Notes: a model not told the origin generated them from the letters alone. DNA of 64,000 nucleotides from Sphingomonas echinoides (GCF_029623395.1 NZ_JAPYKK010000009.1:62001-126000); one strand, 5' to 3'; counted from the stretch's first letter, positions 10,028-19,283 are shown. Numbers and translations are program-made.

Positions 10028-11268
10028 CTCCACCCGTCTTCGACGTTCAGGCCTTCGAAGCCGAAATCCGGCCGCTCCTCACCGTCGGCAAAGGCCGCGA
10101 GGCAGAGGCGTTGATCCGCCCACTGATCGCGGGCGGGGCCGGGCCCGTTGCGGTCTGGGCGTTGCTGGCGCAGGCGCTCCGGGTTCAGGGGCGCGTTCAG
10201 GAGGCGCGACCGATCCAGGAAATGCTCGTTGGTGCCTTGCCGGGGCACGTGTCGACTCGTTTCGACCTGTCCGAGACGCTGTTGCTGCTCGGCGAGTTCG
10301 AGCGGGGATGGCGGGAATACAGCCATCGCTACGGCCTTGCCCATACCACCCGGATCGAACGCAAGGTCCAGCGGCCACGTTGGGATGGTCGCGCGATCCC
10401 CGGGCGCACGCTGCTGATCCACGACGAACAGGGATATGGCGACACGTTCCAGTTCATGCGGATGGTCCGTTGGGCGAAAGCACGAAGTCAGGCGACCGTG
10501 GTGCTCGAGATCAACCACGAGACGGCTGCTCTGGCGGAGCGTATGGGCGGGTTCGATGCGCTTACGGTGCGCGGGCAGATTCCTCCGCCGTTCGACCTGC
10601 ATTGCGAGATGATGAGCTTGCCGCACGCCATGGGGTTGACGCTGGAGGACCTTCCCGGCTCGCCGATGCCGTATCTTTCGGGGTCGCCCGAACGGCGGAC
10701 CGTCTGGCGCGACCGGCTTTCGCCGTATCCTGGGTTGAAGGTTGCGTTTCTTTGGGCGGGTCGACCGACGCATTTCAACGATGCCAACCGATCGATGACG
10801 CTGGAGCAGCTACAGCCGCTGGCACAGGACGGCGTGACGTTCTTTTCCATTCAGAAAGGCCCCACCGAGCAACAGGCGTTGACGCCGCCCCCCGGCATGA
10901 CCGTGGTAAGCCTCAGTCCCCAGATTGCGGACTTCGAAGATACCGCGGCGATCCTGTGCGAAGTCGATCTGTTGATCTCGATCGACAGTTCGCCGGTCCA
11001 CCTTGCCGGAGCCCTGGGGCGGCCCGCCTGGGTGCTGCTGCCGCTTCTTCCCGACTGGCGGTGGTTGCAGCACCGCACGGACAGCCCGTGGTATCCCTCC
11101 GTTCGCCTGTTCCGGCAGCGCGCGTGGGGGCGGTGGGATCAGGTTGTCGACGACGTTGCGTCCGCCCTTGCGGTCGAGGCACGTGCGCATCGCGACGGTC
11201 TCCAGCAGGAGCGCGCGCCAATCTTCCCGAATGCGGAGCAACCGGTCAAGGTCAGACGCCTGGGCTGA
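10024..11268 (+). CDS. TPR protein with GT9-like glycosyltransferase fold
   Basis: 414 residues from the ATG at 10024, which overlaps the sulfotransferase stop (ATGA), so the two are translationally coupled. Residues 1 to about 110 are TPR-like (VWALLAQALRVQGRVQEA). The rest resembles the TPR-linked glycosyltransferase family 9 (heptosyltransferase-like) group, with GRTLLIHDEQGYGDTFQFMR, VAFLWAGRPTHFNDANRS and DLLISIDSSPVHLAGALGRP. The last is the usual sugar-nucleotide-side motif with a conserved SxxxHLAGALG. No export signal is visible. A cytoplasmic transferase acting on the same acceptor as the sulfotransferase is likely, but donor and acceptor cannot be read from sequence. A catalytically silent TPR scaffold is the alternative. 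Confidence 0.75.
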   Translation: MTPPVFDVQAFEAEIRPLLTVGKGREAEALIRPLIAGGAGPVAVWALLAQALRVQGRVQEARPIQEMLVGALPGHVSTRFDLSETLLLLGEFERGWREYSHRYGLAHTTRIERKVQRPRWDGRAIPGRTLLIHDEQGYGDTFQFMRMVRWAKARSQATVVLEINHETAALAERMGGFDALTVRGQIPPPFDLHCEMMSLPHAMGLTLEDLPGSPMPYLSGSPERRTVWRDRLSPYPGLKVAFLWAGRPTHFNDANRSMTLEQLQPLAQDGVTFFSIQKGPTEQQALTPPPGMTVVSLSPQIADFEDTAAILCEVDLLISIDSSPVHLAGALGRPAWVLLPLLPDWRWLQHRTDSPWYPSVRLFRQRAWGRWDQVVDDVASALAVEARAHRDGLQQERAPIFPNAEQPVKVRRLG

Positions 11269-11334
11269 GTCCCGCCCGGCCGCATCGTGCTGTCGAACCA
11301 AGCGTCGCATGATATCGCTCGGACGATAGTCTCG

Positions 11335-13746
11335 TTACGTGCCCGATGTCTGTATGGGCGGGGTCGGTAAGGGCGGGTCATAGGCGACCAGCTCGATCCG
11401 CTGCGGAACCGTGCCGATATCGATCCCTTCCGCGCGGAAACGTTGCAGCAACGTCATCAGCACCGCGCTCCGCGCGGAATAGGCTGCGCGGGGATGACCG
11501 ACGTGACCGAAGCAGTTGAACGCGATCCGCCCGGTAACAATTCCGTCGACGAACACTGCTGGTGCCGGATCCGTGAGCACGGCGTCTTCGGCAGCGAAAG
11601 CCTCTTGGACCATTGCTTTCACGGCTTGCGCATCACTGTCGAGCGGTACCGAGAACTGGATCTGGATCCGCCCCAGCGGGCTCGCCATCGTCTTGTTGAG
11701 CACCGATTTGGTGATGAGTTCGGAATTCGGGACGATCAGCGTCGAATGGTCGGCCAACTCGATTTCGGTCGACCGCACGCTGATCCGCTTGACGTCGCCC
11801 TCGTCGGTGCCGACGCGGATGAGATCGCCGATCTTGATCGGGCGTTCCGCCAGCAGGATCAGGCCCGAGACGAAATTCTGCGTAATGGCCTGGAGACCGA
11901 ACCCGATCCCGACCGACAGCGCGGACAGCAGCAACGCAACGCGCTCCACCCCGATACCGAGCGACGCCAGCGCCCAGATGAACGCTATCGCGATCCCGAC
12001 GTATCGCGCCACCAGGCTGACGGAATTGCGTCCGCTGCCGTCCAGATCGGTGATCGGCAAATACCGGTTTTCGAGCCAGCTCATGAAGCCGCGGACCAGC
12101 GCCAGCCCGACGAACAATACGATCACACCCCGCAGGATGTTGGCCGGCGAGATCGACACGCCGCCGAACTCTACGCCTTGCGCCAGGATCCCAAGGCGTC
12201 CGAACATTTCGCCCGCCCCGGCGCTTCCGCCAAAGGGGGTGACGAGCAGGCCGAGCGCCACGAGAATGAGCGCAACGCGCAACACCGCGGAAAGCAGCAC
12301 GCCGAACTGGTCGACCATGCTCGGGCGAACGCCCAATGCCCGCGTAACCGTGACCCCCAACCGGCTGTCCCGAACGAACATGCTGGTCGCCACGTCGTCT
12401 ACGGCGGCCATCAGCAGGTACAGCGTGATGCCGAGGATCGTCGCCCAGCTGATGAACCAGGCGATGAACAGGCTGAGCGCGATATATCCCAGGAGTAGCG
12501 CAACGAGCGCGGACGCGACCAGCACCCACGCGAGCAGCGTCCCCAGACCGATGCCAGCGCTGGTCTTGACGTTTTCCGGTTGCTGTTCGGTATCGGCGCG
12601 GTTCGCGCGCAAACGTCCGAGAACGATCAGGAAAACGCCGATCAGCAGCAGATGCAGCAAGGCCGTGAGCGTTTGCGTCGCGACCTGCGCCGGTTGGCTC
12701 GTGCCGATCGACCGATTGAGGGCGCTGGCGAGGATACTGACGAACGAGAGCCCCGCCAACATCCAGGACAGCGGGCGGAGCGCGGAGGCGGTTGCGTCGT
12801 CGATCGGTGCAACCCGCCATGAAGGACCATGGCGCATCAGCAGAGCACCGCTCACGGCTGCGGTATAGGCACTGAACCCGGTCGCCATCACGAAGGCGTC
12901 GAGCATCCCGCTCCAGCGCTCGGGCAGCAGCCCCGACCAGCGGAGCCCCTGGACCAGCGCCGCCGCCGCCAGCAGCGGCGCGAGCGTGCCCGTAAAGACA
13001 CGCCATAGCGCGTTGGCGGACCGCCGCACCCGGTGACCGGGCGCACCCTCCACCAGAAAGCGCTGACCGAATTGCCGCGCGCGGACGCGCACCGGGAAGA
13101 GCAGCACCAACCCCAGCACCAGGCCCAGCAGCACCTGCCAGGGAAGGCTGTTCTTCCATTGCGCCCGGATCTGCGACGTGCCCTGCGTCAGGAACAGTTC
13201 GGTCCGCCTGAGATCGCGCGGAAGCGACTGGAGGATCGCCCGCCAGTACGACGGGGTAAGCGGGGAGAAGACCTTCGCGGTGACCTTCTCGTTGAACTGC
13301 TGTGCGCGGCTGCGGTCGAGCTCGTCGATCAGTTGTTCGGATTCGACGGTGGCGAGGCCCCCGCGCTTGATTGCAGCGTCGATCAGCCCGCGTTGCTGCG
13401 CGAGGAGCTTGCGTTGCGCGCCGATTTCGGAGGGTTCCACGACTCCCGGCGTGACCGGTCCCAGACCGGCGATCCGCGCGTCGACCAGTGTGGCCTGCTG
13501 TTGCAACTGGTCGGTGATATCGCCGATGGATTGTTGCGCCGCGACCGCGCGGCCACGAAGCTTCTTCTGGTCGTCCGCATCGACCCTGCCGTCGAGCAAC
13601 CCATCCACCGTCCGCAATTCGGTCTCGGCCTGACCGATCTGCTGGGCGAGACTCGAGACCGACGGGGTCTGCGCAATGGCCGACGGGGCGATCGTGGCGA
13701 GCAGAGCCGCGACGATCCATCGAAGCAGGATTTTGGAAAGGTGCAT
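11335..13746 (-). CDS. DUF3772/MscS-type mechanosensitive channel
   Basis: 803 residues. A signal peptide (cleavage near AIAQ, residues 23-26) precedes a periplasmic coiled region of the DUF3772 type (residues about 30-170). Around ten membrane segments follow. The C-terminal third holds the MscS core: a pore helix with GIGFGLQAITQNFVSGL, then the beta domain (RPIKIGDLIRVG, ELADHSTLIVPNSELI) and an alpha-beta tail. These proteins release solutes on hypo-osmotic shock. The N-terminal extension places this one with the large MscK/YjeP-like group. AAAGGCGG lies just upstream of the ATG. It is convergent with the gene ending at 11268. The downstream end has no clear terminator. Confidence 0.9.
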   Translation of the reverse strand: MHLSKILLRWIVAALLATIAPSAIAQTPSVSSLAQQIGQAETELRTVDGLLDGRVDADDQKKLRGRAVAAQQSIGDITDQLQQQATLVDARIAGLGPVTPGVVEPSEIGAQRKLLAQQRGLIDAAIKRGGLATVESEQLIDELDRSRAQQFNEKVTAKVFSPLTPSYWRAILQSLPRDLRRTELFLTQGTSQIRAQWKNSLPWQVLLGLVLGLVLLFPVRVRARQFGQRFLVEGAPGHRVRRSANALWRVFTGTLAPLLAAAALVQGLRWSGLLPERWSGMLDAFVMATGFSAYTAAVSGALLMRHGPSWRVAPIDDATASALRPLSWMLAGLSFVSILASALNRSIGTSQPAQVATQTLTALLHLLLIGVFLIVLGRLRANRADTEQQPENVKTSAGIGLGTLLAWVLVASALVALLLGYIALSLFIAWFISWATILGITLYLLMAAVDDVATSMFVRDSRLGVTVTRALGVRPSMVDQFGVLLSAVLRVALILVALGLLVTPFGGSAGAGEMFGRLGILAQGVEFGGVSISPANILRGVIVLFVGLALVRGFMSWLENRYLPITDLDGSGRNSVSLVARYVGIAIAFIWALASLGIGVERVALLLSALSVGIGFGLQAITQNFVSGLILLAERPIKIGDLIRVGTDEGDVKRISVRSTEIELADHSTLIVPNSELITKSVLNKTMASPLGRIQIQFSVPLDSDAQAVKAMVQEAFAAEDAVLTDPAPAVFVDGIVTGRIAFNCFGHVGHPRAAYSARSAVLMTLLQRFRAEGIDIGTVPQRIELVAYDPPLPTPPIQTSGT

Positions 13747-13769
13747 TGCCGCCGCCTTTAGCCGTCCGC

Positions 13770-13798
13770 GAGACCCGCGGCAACGCGACGCGGGTCTC
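13770..13798 (-). terminator. Stem-loop between the oxidoreductase and the MscS gene
   Basis: A perfect 10-bp inverted repeat (GAGACCCGCG / CGCGGGTCTC, arms 13770-13779 and 13789-13798) has a 9-nt loop. It is flanked by a second matching pair, GCCGTCC (13761-13767) and GGACGGC (13808-13814). It follows the oxidoreductase stop and precedes the MscS start on the minus strand. There is no T-run, so it could be a Rho-assisted end or a processing structure rather than an intrinsic terminator. Confidence 0.45.
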
Positions 13799-13838
13799 CG
13801 AAAGGATGGACGGCAATGCGGCCTTACAGTGGCTGGCC

Positions 13839-14954
13839 TTAGGCCGATTGCGGGATGATGCTGATCATCTCGTCTTCGCTCGGTTGTTTCGCCGGCTTGA
13901 GCTTGAGCGCCTGGTCGGGCTGGACGTGCCGGCTCCGCGTCGCCGGTTCGAGCGCAACCGTCTCGCCGCTCTCCAGCGACCGTTCGATCGCCGCGAGCAC
14001 CCGCATATCGAACAGACCTTCCTCGCCGTCGGCTTCAGGATGAAGATCGTTGAGGATGCAGTTCGAGAAATACTGGGTCTCGTTGCCGAACTGCTCGACC
14101 GGGTCGAAGCTGCGGCATTTGCTGCCTTCTTCCGTGCGTTCGACGTAGGAGATCCCGACCTTGGGACCGAACATGAATGCTGGATTGGCGTGGACGCTCG
14201 CCTCGGTGCCAACGAGCTCGAAATATTCCGACGAGGCGGTGGCGTAGCTGACCGTAAACTGCGCGATCCGGTCGTCCGGAAAGCGCAACGTCACCGCGAC
14301 GGTATCGTCAAAGTTGAACCCGCGCCCAGCCGTTTTGGTCCCGATCGCATGCACGGCGATCGGCTCCTGACCGAACAGGTTGCGGACCGCGTTCAGCGGG
14401 TATGTCCCCATGTCGGGCACCGGCCCACCCCAATAGCCATTGTGGCCACGGGAATTCGCTTCGGCCACATTCTGCGCGAAGACCGACGAGAAGCTGCGTA
14501 GCTCGCCGAATGCCCCGGCGCGGGCGCGCGTGATCAGGTCGACCGTGCCTGGTTCGTGATGAAGCCGATAAGCGATCATCAGCTTGGCGCCGCTCTTCTG
14601 CTGGGCTGCCAGGATCTGTTCGGCTTCCGCGACGCTCGATGCCATCGGCTTTTCGAGCAGGACGTGGATGCCCGCTTCGAGCGCCGGTACCGCATAGTGC
14701 AAATGCAGAAAGTTCGGCGTCGCGACATACACCGCGTCGATTTCGCCCGATTCCAGCAGGGCGCCATAATCCGCGTAGGACCACGCCTTGATCCCGTACA
14801 GCTTGGCGAGCTTGTCCGCCTTCACGGGATCACCCGTGACCAGCGCCGTCATCTCCGAATTGTCGGTCTGCGCCACGCCGGGCATGAACGCTTGCTGCGA
14901 AATCTGGCCGCCGCCGACCACGGCGTAGCGTACCTTCTTGGTGTGTCCGAACAT
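13839..14954 (-). CDS. Gfo/Idh/MocA oxidoreductase, glucose-fructose oxidoreductase-like
   Basis: 371 residues. An N-terminal Rossmann fold binds NAD(P) (YAVVGGGQISQQAFMPG, residues about 9-25), followed by the family motif EKPMASS near residue 101 and the substrate-domain segment LMIAYRLHHEPG. The layout resembles Zymomonas glucose-fructose oxidoreductase, but no Tat signal is present, so this protein should stay in the cytoplasm. The ATG has GAAGGA 5 nt upstream. It is divergent from the LacI regulator at 15102 and next to the GH43/MFS/TonB genes, which suggests oxidation or reduction of a sugar released by that locus. The exact sugar is unknown. Confidence 0.85.
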   Translation of the reverse strand: MFGHTKKVRYAVVGGGQISQQAFMPGVAQTDNSEMTALVTGDPVKADKLAKLYGIKAWSYADYGALLESGEIDAVYVATPNFLHLHYAVPALEAGIHVLLEKPMASSVAEAEQILAAQQKSGAKLMIAYRLHHEPGTVDLITRARAGAFGELRSFSSVFAQNVAEANSRGHNGYWGGPVPDMGTYPLNAVRNLFGQEPIAVHAIGTKTAGRGFNFDDTVAVTLRFPDDRIAQFTVSYATASSEYFELVGTEASVHANPAFMFGPKVGISYVERTEEGSKCRSFDPVEQFGNETQYFSNCILNDLHPEADGEEGLFDMRVLAAIERSLESGETVALEPATRSRHVQPDQALKLKPAKQPSEDEMISIIPQSA

Positions 14955-14983
14955 GTCGGTCCTTCAATCTGTCTGGGGAAGCC

Positions 14984-15015
14984 ATGCAAACGACGGACTC
15001 CGGGGATCGTTGCAT
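14984..15015. promoter_or_regulatory. Inverted repeat in the divergent oxidoreductase/lacI intergenic region
   Basis: ATGCAAACGA (14984-14993) faces TCGTTGCAT (15007-15015). The arms match over 9 bp with one bulged A. The element lies in the 147-nt gap between two divergent starts, a position suited to an operator. It differs from the TAACGTTA motif found near 19110 and 19290, so it may belong to another regulator or be fortuitous. Confidence 0.3.
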
Positions 15016-15101
15016 CCTCGTCGGCGCCGATCGGTGTTGCTCCGGCCGTGAAATTGGCTAGTCCAGGCAAGGGTAGGGCAGCAGGGTAAGGGCGGGCGGA
15101 A

Positions 15102-16136
15102 TTGGCACGGAAGGCGGTCCCGGGACGAAGCACGACCATCGTGGACGTCGCGGCAGCGGCGGGCGTCTCGGCGATGACGGTATCCCGGGTGATCAACGGT
15201 CAGCCGGGGGTCGGCGCAGAGACGCGCGCGACCGTCCGCGAAACGATCCGCCGCCTGGACTATCGGCCAAACCAGACCGCACGCAATCTCGTCACGTCGA
15301 CCGAGCTGCGGATCGGCGTCGTCTATTCCAACCCGAGCGCCGCTTTCATGAGCGATTTCCTGACCGGGGTGTTCGAAGAAGCCTCCGAGCGCGGCGCGCG
15401 ATTGATCCTCGTGAAGGGCGAGGGGGGGCGGCTCCCGCCACTGGCCGCGATCGAAGCATTGGGGGCATCGGGGGTTTCGGGTGTCATCCTGACTCCGCCG
15501 CTTGGGGAATCGCCGACCGTGCTGCGGGTTCTGCGCGATGCGGGGATACCGTTTGCCTGCGTCGGCGCGCACCGGGTGCCAGGCGCGATCTGTGTCCGTA
15601 TCGACGACCGCCAAGGCGCGTATGAGATGACGCGCGATCTGATCGCGCTGGGGCATCGCAACCTGGGCTTCGTCGTCGGGAACCCCGATCAGGCGGCAAG
15701 CGCCGAACGTCTCGCGGGGTTCCATGCGGCGGTCCGCGAGAGCGAGGGCGTCCATACCGTGGTTGCCCAAGGCGACTTCAGCTATGCCTCGGGGTTGGTC
15801 GCCGGCGAGCAACTGCTCGACTCCGCGCAACCACCGACCGCGATCTTCGCGAGCAACGACGACATGGCGGCAGCGATCGTCTCCGTCGCGCATCGGCGGC
15901 AATTGGACGTGCCGGGGGAACTGACGGTCGTCGGGTTCGATGACACGACCGCGGCGGTAACCTTATGGCCGCCGCTGACCACCGTCAACCAGCCGGTACG
16001 CCAACTGGCGGCGGAAGCGCTCGGGTTGCTCGTCACCGAAATCGCCGCGCCCAAGCACACCACCGATCACCCCGAACGCGTCCTGCCGCACAGCATCATC
16101 CGGCGGCAGTCGACGGCCCCCCCGCGCTCGCGATAG
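15102..16136 (+). CDS. LacI-family transcriptional regulator
   Basis: 344 residues from a TTG start at 15102, with the G-rich GGCGGGCGGA upstream. The N-terminal helix-turn-helix is classical (TIVDVAAAAGVSAMTVSRVINGQPGV, residues about 12-37), with the hinge-helix segment YRPNQTARNL. The remainder is a periplasmic-binding-protein-like sensor domain (RIGVVYSNPSAAFMSDF, ending LPHSIIRRQST). Such regulators usually repress sugar catabolic genes and release DNA on binding a sugar. It lies between a sugar oxidoreductase and a GH43/transporter/TonB set. Palindromic LacI-type sites occur at 19106-19116 and 19284-19299, which are its most likely targets. Confidence 0.92.
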   Translation: MARKAVPGRSTTIVDVAAAAGVSAMTVSRVINGQPGVGAETRATVRETIRRLDYRPNQTARNLVTSTELRIGVVYSNPSAAFMSDFLTGVFEEASERGARLILVKGEGGRLPPLAAIEALGASGVSGVILTPPLGESPTVLRVLRDAGIPFACVGAHRVPGAICVRIDDRQGAYEMTRDLIALGHRNLGFVVGNPDQAASAERLAGFHAAVRESEGVHTVVAQGDFSYASGLVAGEQLLDSAQPPTAIFASNDDMAAAIVSVAHRRQLDVPGELTVVGFDDTTAAVTLWPPLTTVNQPVRQLAAEALGLLVTEIAAPKHTTDHPERVLPHSIIRRQSTAPPRSR

Positions 16137-16193
16137 CCTTCCGCAGCTACCGCCAGAAGGCGCGCCCTTCGATCGGCGGCGACGAGAACCGCT

Positions 16194-17819
16194 CTACCCG
16201 TCGCGTCCTTCATACCGAAAGAAGGCAAAGTCCGCGGGGAGTGCTGTGCCACCCATGTCCTGACAGGCCATGCCGACGAACGTTCCCGTGAAATTGGGCA
16301 GCCCCGGCAAAGACGCCTCGTCGGACAGGATGCTCGCGTCATAGACCTGGTCGAGCCAGATCCAGTCTGATCCCTCTTCGCCGCGCGCGAGCCGCCACGC
16401 GAAGCGCAGTTGGTCGTGATCGACGTCGACCCGCAATTCGACTGGCCCGTCCGGGAGCTGCGGGACCACCACGGTGGTCCCGCAGCGTCCGTCTTCCGGC
16501 GAGGCGGTCATCACCTGCAGTTGCCGTGTGGTGTCGTCGTGCGTGATGTTGAGGTAATGGAACTTGGTGCTGTTATAGTAACAGATGAGCCCGGCCGCCT
16601 GCTGGAAATTGGTCGGTTCATAGTCGATCCGCGTGGTGGCGGTGTAGCACAGATCCTGCTGTCGCCGTGCAACGAGCGACTGGCTGAACGGACTTCCGAC
16701 CGTTTCCCGACCGTACAGCCGGAGGAAACCGGGCCGTGCACTCAGGCTGAACAGCGTCGTGGAATCCGGGGTGCGGAGCCATTGGAACGCTTCAGGCAAC
16801 GCCCCCTCGTCAAACGTGCCGTCGGACGGGCTGGTCGGCCACGGTGCCGGTTGCAAGGCGGGTGCCTGCGGCGCGGGGTCCGGGCGCGCGTCTCCGTTCT
16901 GTGTTCTGAGCCATCCGTCTTCCCCCCACACCATCGGCTGCATTGCGGTTTCCCGGCCGAGCACGCACCGTTCGCGCGACGGCAGCGGTCGCCCGCAAAG
17001 GTAGGCGATCCAGGTCGTACCGTCGGCCAGATCGAACAGGTCGCCATGTCCGGCCCGCGTCAACGGTCCGTCGCGCCGGCCCGCCGCGGTCAGCACCGCG
17101 ACGTCCGGATGGACCTCATACGGGCCGAACAGCGACCGGGATCGCGCCATCGTGACCGCATGGTCCCACCCGGTCCCCCCCTCCGCGACGAGCAGGTGAT
17201 ACCAGCCATCGCGCTTGTAGAGATGCGGTCCTTCCGTGAAGCCGATGTCCGTACCGTGAAAGATCGTACGGCGTTCGCCGATCAGCTGCAGTGTGTGGCG
17301 GTCGAGTTCCTGCGCCACGATGCCAGCGAAGCGCCCGTTGCCCGCGCGGTGATCCCACAGCATGTTGAGCAGCCAGGTCCGCCCGTCGTCGTCGTGGAAC
17401 AGGGCGGGGTCGAACCCGCTGCTATTGAGAAACACGGGGTCGGACCATTCGCCATCGACCGTGTCGCACGTCACGACGTAATTGTGGAAGTCGCGTAGCG
17501 ACGCGCCCGACGCGCCGTTCACGGTGGTTTGCCCGTATCGCTTCACATCGGTGTAGACGAGCAAGAACCGACCGTCCGTATAGGTCAGGTCGGGCGCCCA
17601 TACGCCGCACGAATCGGGATCCCCGCGCATGTCGAGTTGGCTCGCGCGCGTCAGCGGTCGCGCCGCCAACCGCCAGTGCACCAGATCCCGGCTATGGTGG
17701 ATCTGCACCCCTGGATACCATTCGAAGGTCGACGTCGCGACGTAGATGTCCTCTCCCACCCGGGCGACGGACGGGTCGGGGTTGAAACCGCGAAGCACGG
17801 GGTTGCGTAACTGCGTCAT
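16194..17819 (-). CDS. Glycoside hydrolase family 43, beta-xylosidase / arabinofuranosidase-like
   Basis: 541 residues from the ATG at 17819, which overlaps the transporter stop (ATGA). The five-bladed GH43 domain shows the three catalytic carboxylates: base Asp15 in NPDPSV, pKa-modulating Asp137 in GFDPALFHDDDG, and acid Glu196 in FTEGPHLYK. The C-terminal roughly 200 residues form a concanavalin-like domain of the XynB type (ends DFAFFRYEGRDG). No signal peptide is visible, so it probably acts on imported oligosaccharides in the cytoplasm. The usual substrates of this architecture are beta-1,4-xylo-oligosaccharides, sometimes with arabinofuranoside activity. The coupled transporter and divergent TonB receptor fit a xylan-derived substrate. 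Confidence 0.9.
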   Translation of the reverse strand: MTQLRNPVLRGFNPDPSVARVGEDIYVATSTFEWYPGVQIHHSRDLVHWRLAARPLTRASQLDMRGDPDSCGVWAPDLTYTDGRFLLVYTDVKRYGQTTVNGASGASLRDFHNYVVTCDTVDGEWSDPVFLNSSGFDPALFHDDDGRTWLLNMLWDHRAGNGRFAGIVAQELDRHTLQLIGERRTIFHGTDIGFTEGPHLYKRDGWYHLLVAEGGTGWDHAVTMARSRSLFGPYEVHPDVAVLTAAGRRDGPLTRAGHGDLFDLADGTTWIAYLCGRPLPSRERCVLGRETAMQPMVWGEDGWLRTQNGDARPDPAPQAPALQPAPWPTSPSDGTFDEGALPEAFQWLRTPDSTTLFSLSARPGFLRLYGRETVGSPFSQSLVARRQQDLCYTATTRIDYEPTNFQQAAGLICYYNSTKFHYLNITHDDTTRQLQVMTASPEDGRCGTTVVVPQLPDGPVELRVDVDHDQLRFAWRLARGEEGSDWIWLDQVYDASILSDEASLPGLPNFTGTFVGMACQDMGGTALPADFAFFRYEGRDG

Positions 17820-19093
17820 GCGGGTTTGCGTACCAAGGTCCAGAGGATGGCGGCGCCGATAAGGTCGAGAACGCCCAAAACGATGAAAAACGGAACATAG
17901 CCGACCTGATCGACCAGCTTGCCCAGCGAAAGCGTGAAGATCAGGACGCCGAGGTTGGCGGCGAGACCGGCAAAGCCGGTCACGGTGGCCACCTCGTCCC
18001 GGTGGAACAAGTCCGACGCCATGGTGATGACGGTGACCGACAGGGTCTGATGCGCAAATCCGCCGAGACAGAGCAAAGCGATGGCGACATAGGGGCTGGT
18101 CGCCAATCCGACGAACGCCATCCCCGTCATCATCACCGCACCCAGGGTGAACGCCCATCGCCGTGCGTCGATCAGCGATACGCCGCGGCGTTGCAGCAAC
18201 GCGACGACCGCCGGGCCGAACAGGCAACCAAGGTCCGCGGCAAGGAACGGAAGCCAGGCGAAGATGGCGATCAGCGTAAGATCGAATCCGCGTTCGCGGG
18301 CAAGGTACAGCGGCATCCAGAACGACAACATCCCCCAGACGGGATCGGCGAGCAGCCGGGGCAGGGCGATGCCCCACAGGTTCCGCCGCCGCAGTAGCGC
18401 GGAAATCGGCTGACGCTTCGCAGCACCCGGGGAACGCGCGACTTGCTCCGTCTCGATATGCGCGCGTTCGTCTGCGCCAAGCCGGCGATGCTGCGCTGGC
18501 GTGCGATACCACAGCAACCACGCCACGCACCAGACGAGCCCGAGCCCGCCGGTGACGACGAACGCCAGTCGCCAGCTTTGCGTCATCACCGCCCAGGCGA
18601 TCAGCGGCGGTGCGAAGACCGCGCCGAACGACGCGCCGATGTTGTAGATGCCCCCCGCGACCCCGCGTTCGCGCGCTGGAAACCATTCCGCGATGAGTTT
18701 CTGTCCCGCCGGTTGCGCCGATCCCTCCGCAAGGCCGAGCGCCAGCCGCAGACCCGCGAACGAAGGCCAGCCTTGCGCCAGCACGTGGGCGATGGTGATC
18801 AGCGACCAGATCGCGACGCACAGCGTAAACCCGAGGCGCAGCCCGAAACCGTCGAGAAAATAGCCGACCAGCGGCTGGAACATCACGCCAAGCTGAAACG
18901 CGCTGGTCACCCAGCTATATTGCTCGCTCGAGATTCCCTGCTCGCTCAGGATGACGGGGGCCGCGACGCCGAGCACCGACCGGGCGAGATAGTTCAGGAT
19001 CATCGCGACGACGAACAGCGCGATGATCGTCCAGCGAATATACGGGAACGGGCGCCGCATCCCGCCATGATCGGCTGTACTTTCCCCCGCCAT
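17816..19093 (-). CDS. MFS transporter, hexuronate/sugar-acid (ACS-like) type
   Basis: 425 residues with twelve predicted membrane segments. Family marks are the N-terminal NYLARSVLGVAAPVI, the loop GYFLDGFGLRLGF, and the segment GLAEGSAQPAGQKLIAEWFPARERGVAGG. The last is typical of the anion:cation symporter group that includes ExuT and GudP. Substrates of that group are hexuronates, glucarate and related acids, so an acidic or glucuronosylated sugar is possible here. The stop overlaps the GH43 start. A palindromic LacI-type site lies 13-23 nt upstream of the ATG, close enough for direct repression. Confidence 0.87.
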   Translation of the reverse strand: MAGESTADHGGMRRPFPYIRWTIIALFVVAMILNYLARSVLGVAAPVILSEQGISSEQYSWVTSAFQLGVMFQPLVGYFLDGFGLRLGFTLCVAIWSLITIAHVLAQGWPSFAGLRLALGLAEGSAQPAGQKLIAEWFPARERGVAGGIYNIGASFGAVFAPPLIAWAVMTQSWRLAFVVTGGLGLVWCVAWLLWYRTPAQHRRLGADERAHIETEQVARSPGAAKRQPISALLRRRNLWGIALPRLLADPVWGMLSFWMPLYLARERGFDLTLIAIFAWLPFLAADLGCLFGPAVVALLQRRGVSLIDARRWAFTLGAVMMTGMAFVGLATSPYVAIALLCLGGFAHQTLSVTVITMASDLFHRDEVATVTGFAGLAANLGVLIFTLSLGKLVDQVGYVPFFIVLGVLDLIGAAILWTLVRKPA

Positions 19094-19105
19094 GACACCC
19101 TTTCC

Positions 19106-19116
19106 CGTTAACGTTA
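19106..19116. promoter_or_regulatory. LacI-type operator in front of the MFS/GH43 genes
   Basis: CGTTAACGTTA contains two overlapping perfect palindromes, CGTTAACG (19106-19113) and TAACGTTA (19109-19116). It lies 13 nt upstream of the transporter start. The same two palindromes occur in front of the divergent TonB receptor. A central CG step with AT-rich arms is typical of LacI-family sites. The assignment to the regulator at 15102 is inferred from proximity. Confidence 0.6.
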
Positions 19117-19283
19117 TCCGACCAGTCGGTAATTAATCTTGAACGACCGTTGGCAAACGCCTCGCCGCGGATCACGCCGCGCTGCTGTACGCTAGGCGGC
19201 TTGGCACCTTTGGCCAAATCACGAGCGTCTTGTCAAACGGGTCGGACTATTGACTAGATCCGGCGACCGCCATACCAAGCAGC

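Noticed and set aside
10024..11268. Close relative of the TibC/AAH autotransporter heptosyltransferases
   Set aside because: Only the general GT9-like fold is seen. I could not recognise the cysteine-rich iron site of that group, so a specific heptosyltransferase call is not supported.
16194..18821. An 875-codon fusion upstream of the GH43 gene
   Set aside because: The extra N-terminal part is the wrong frame of the MFS gene. GH43 starts at 17819 by overlap with the MFS stop.
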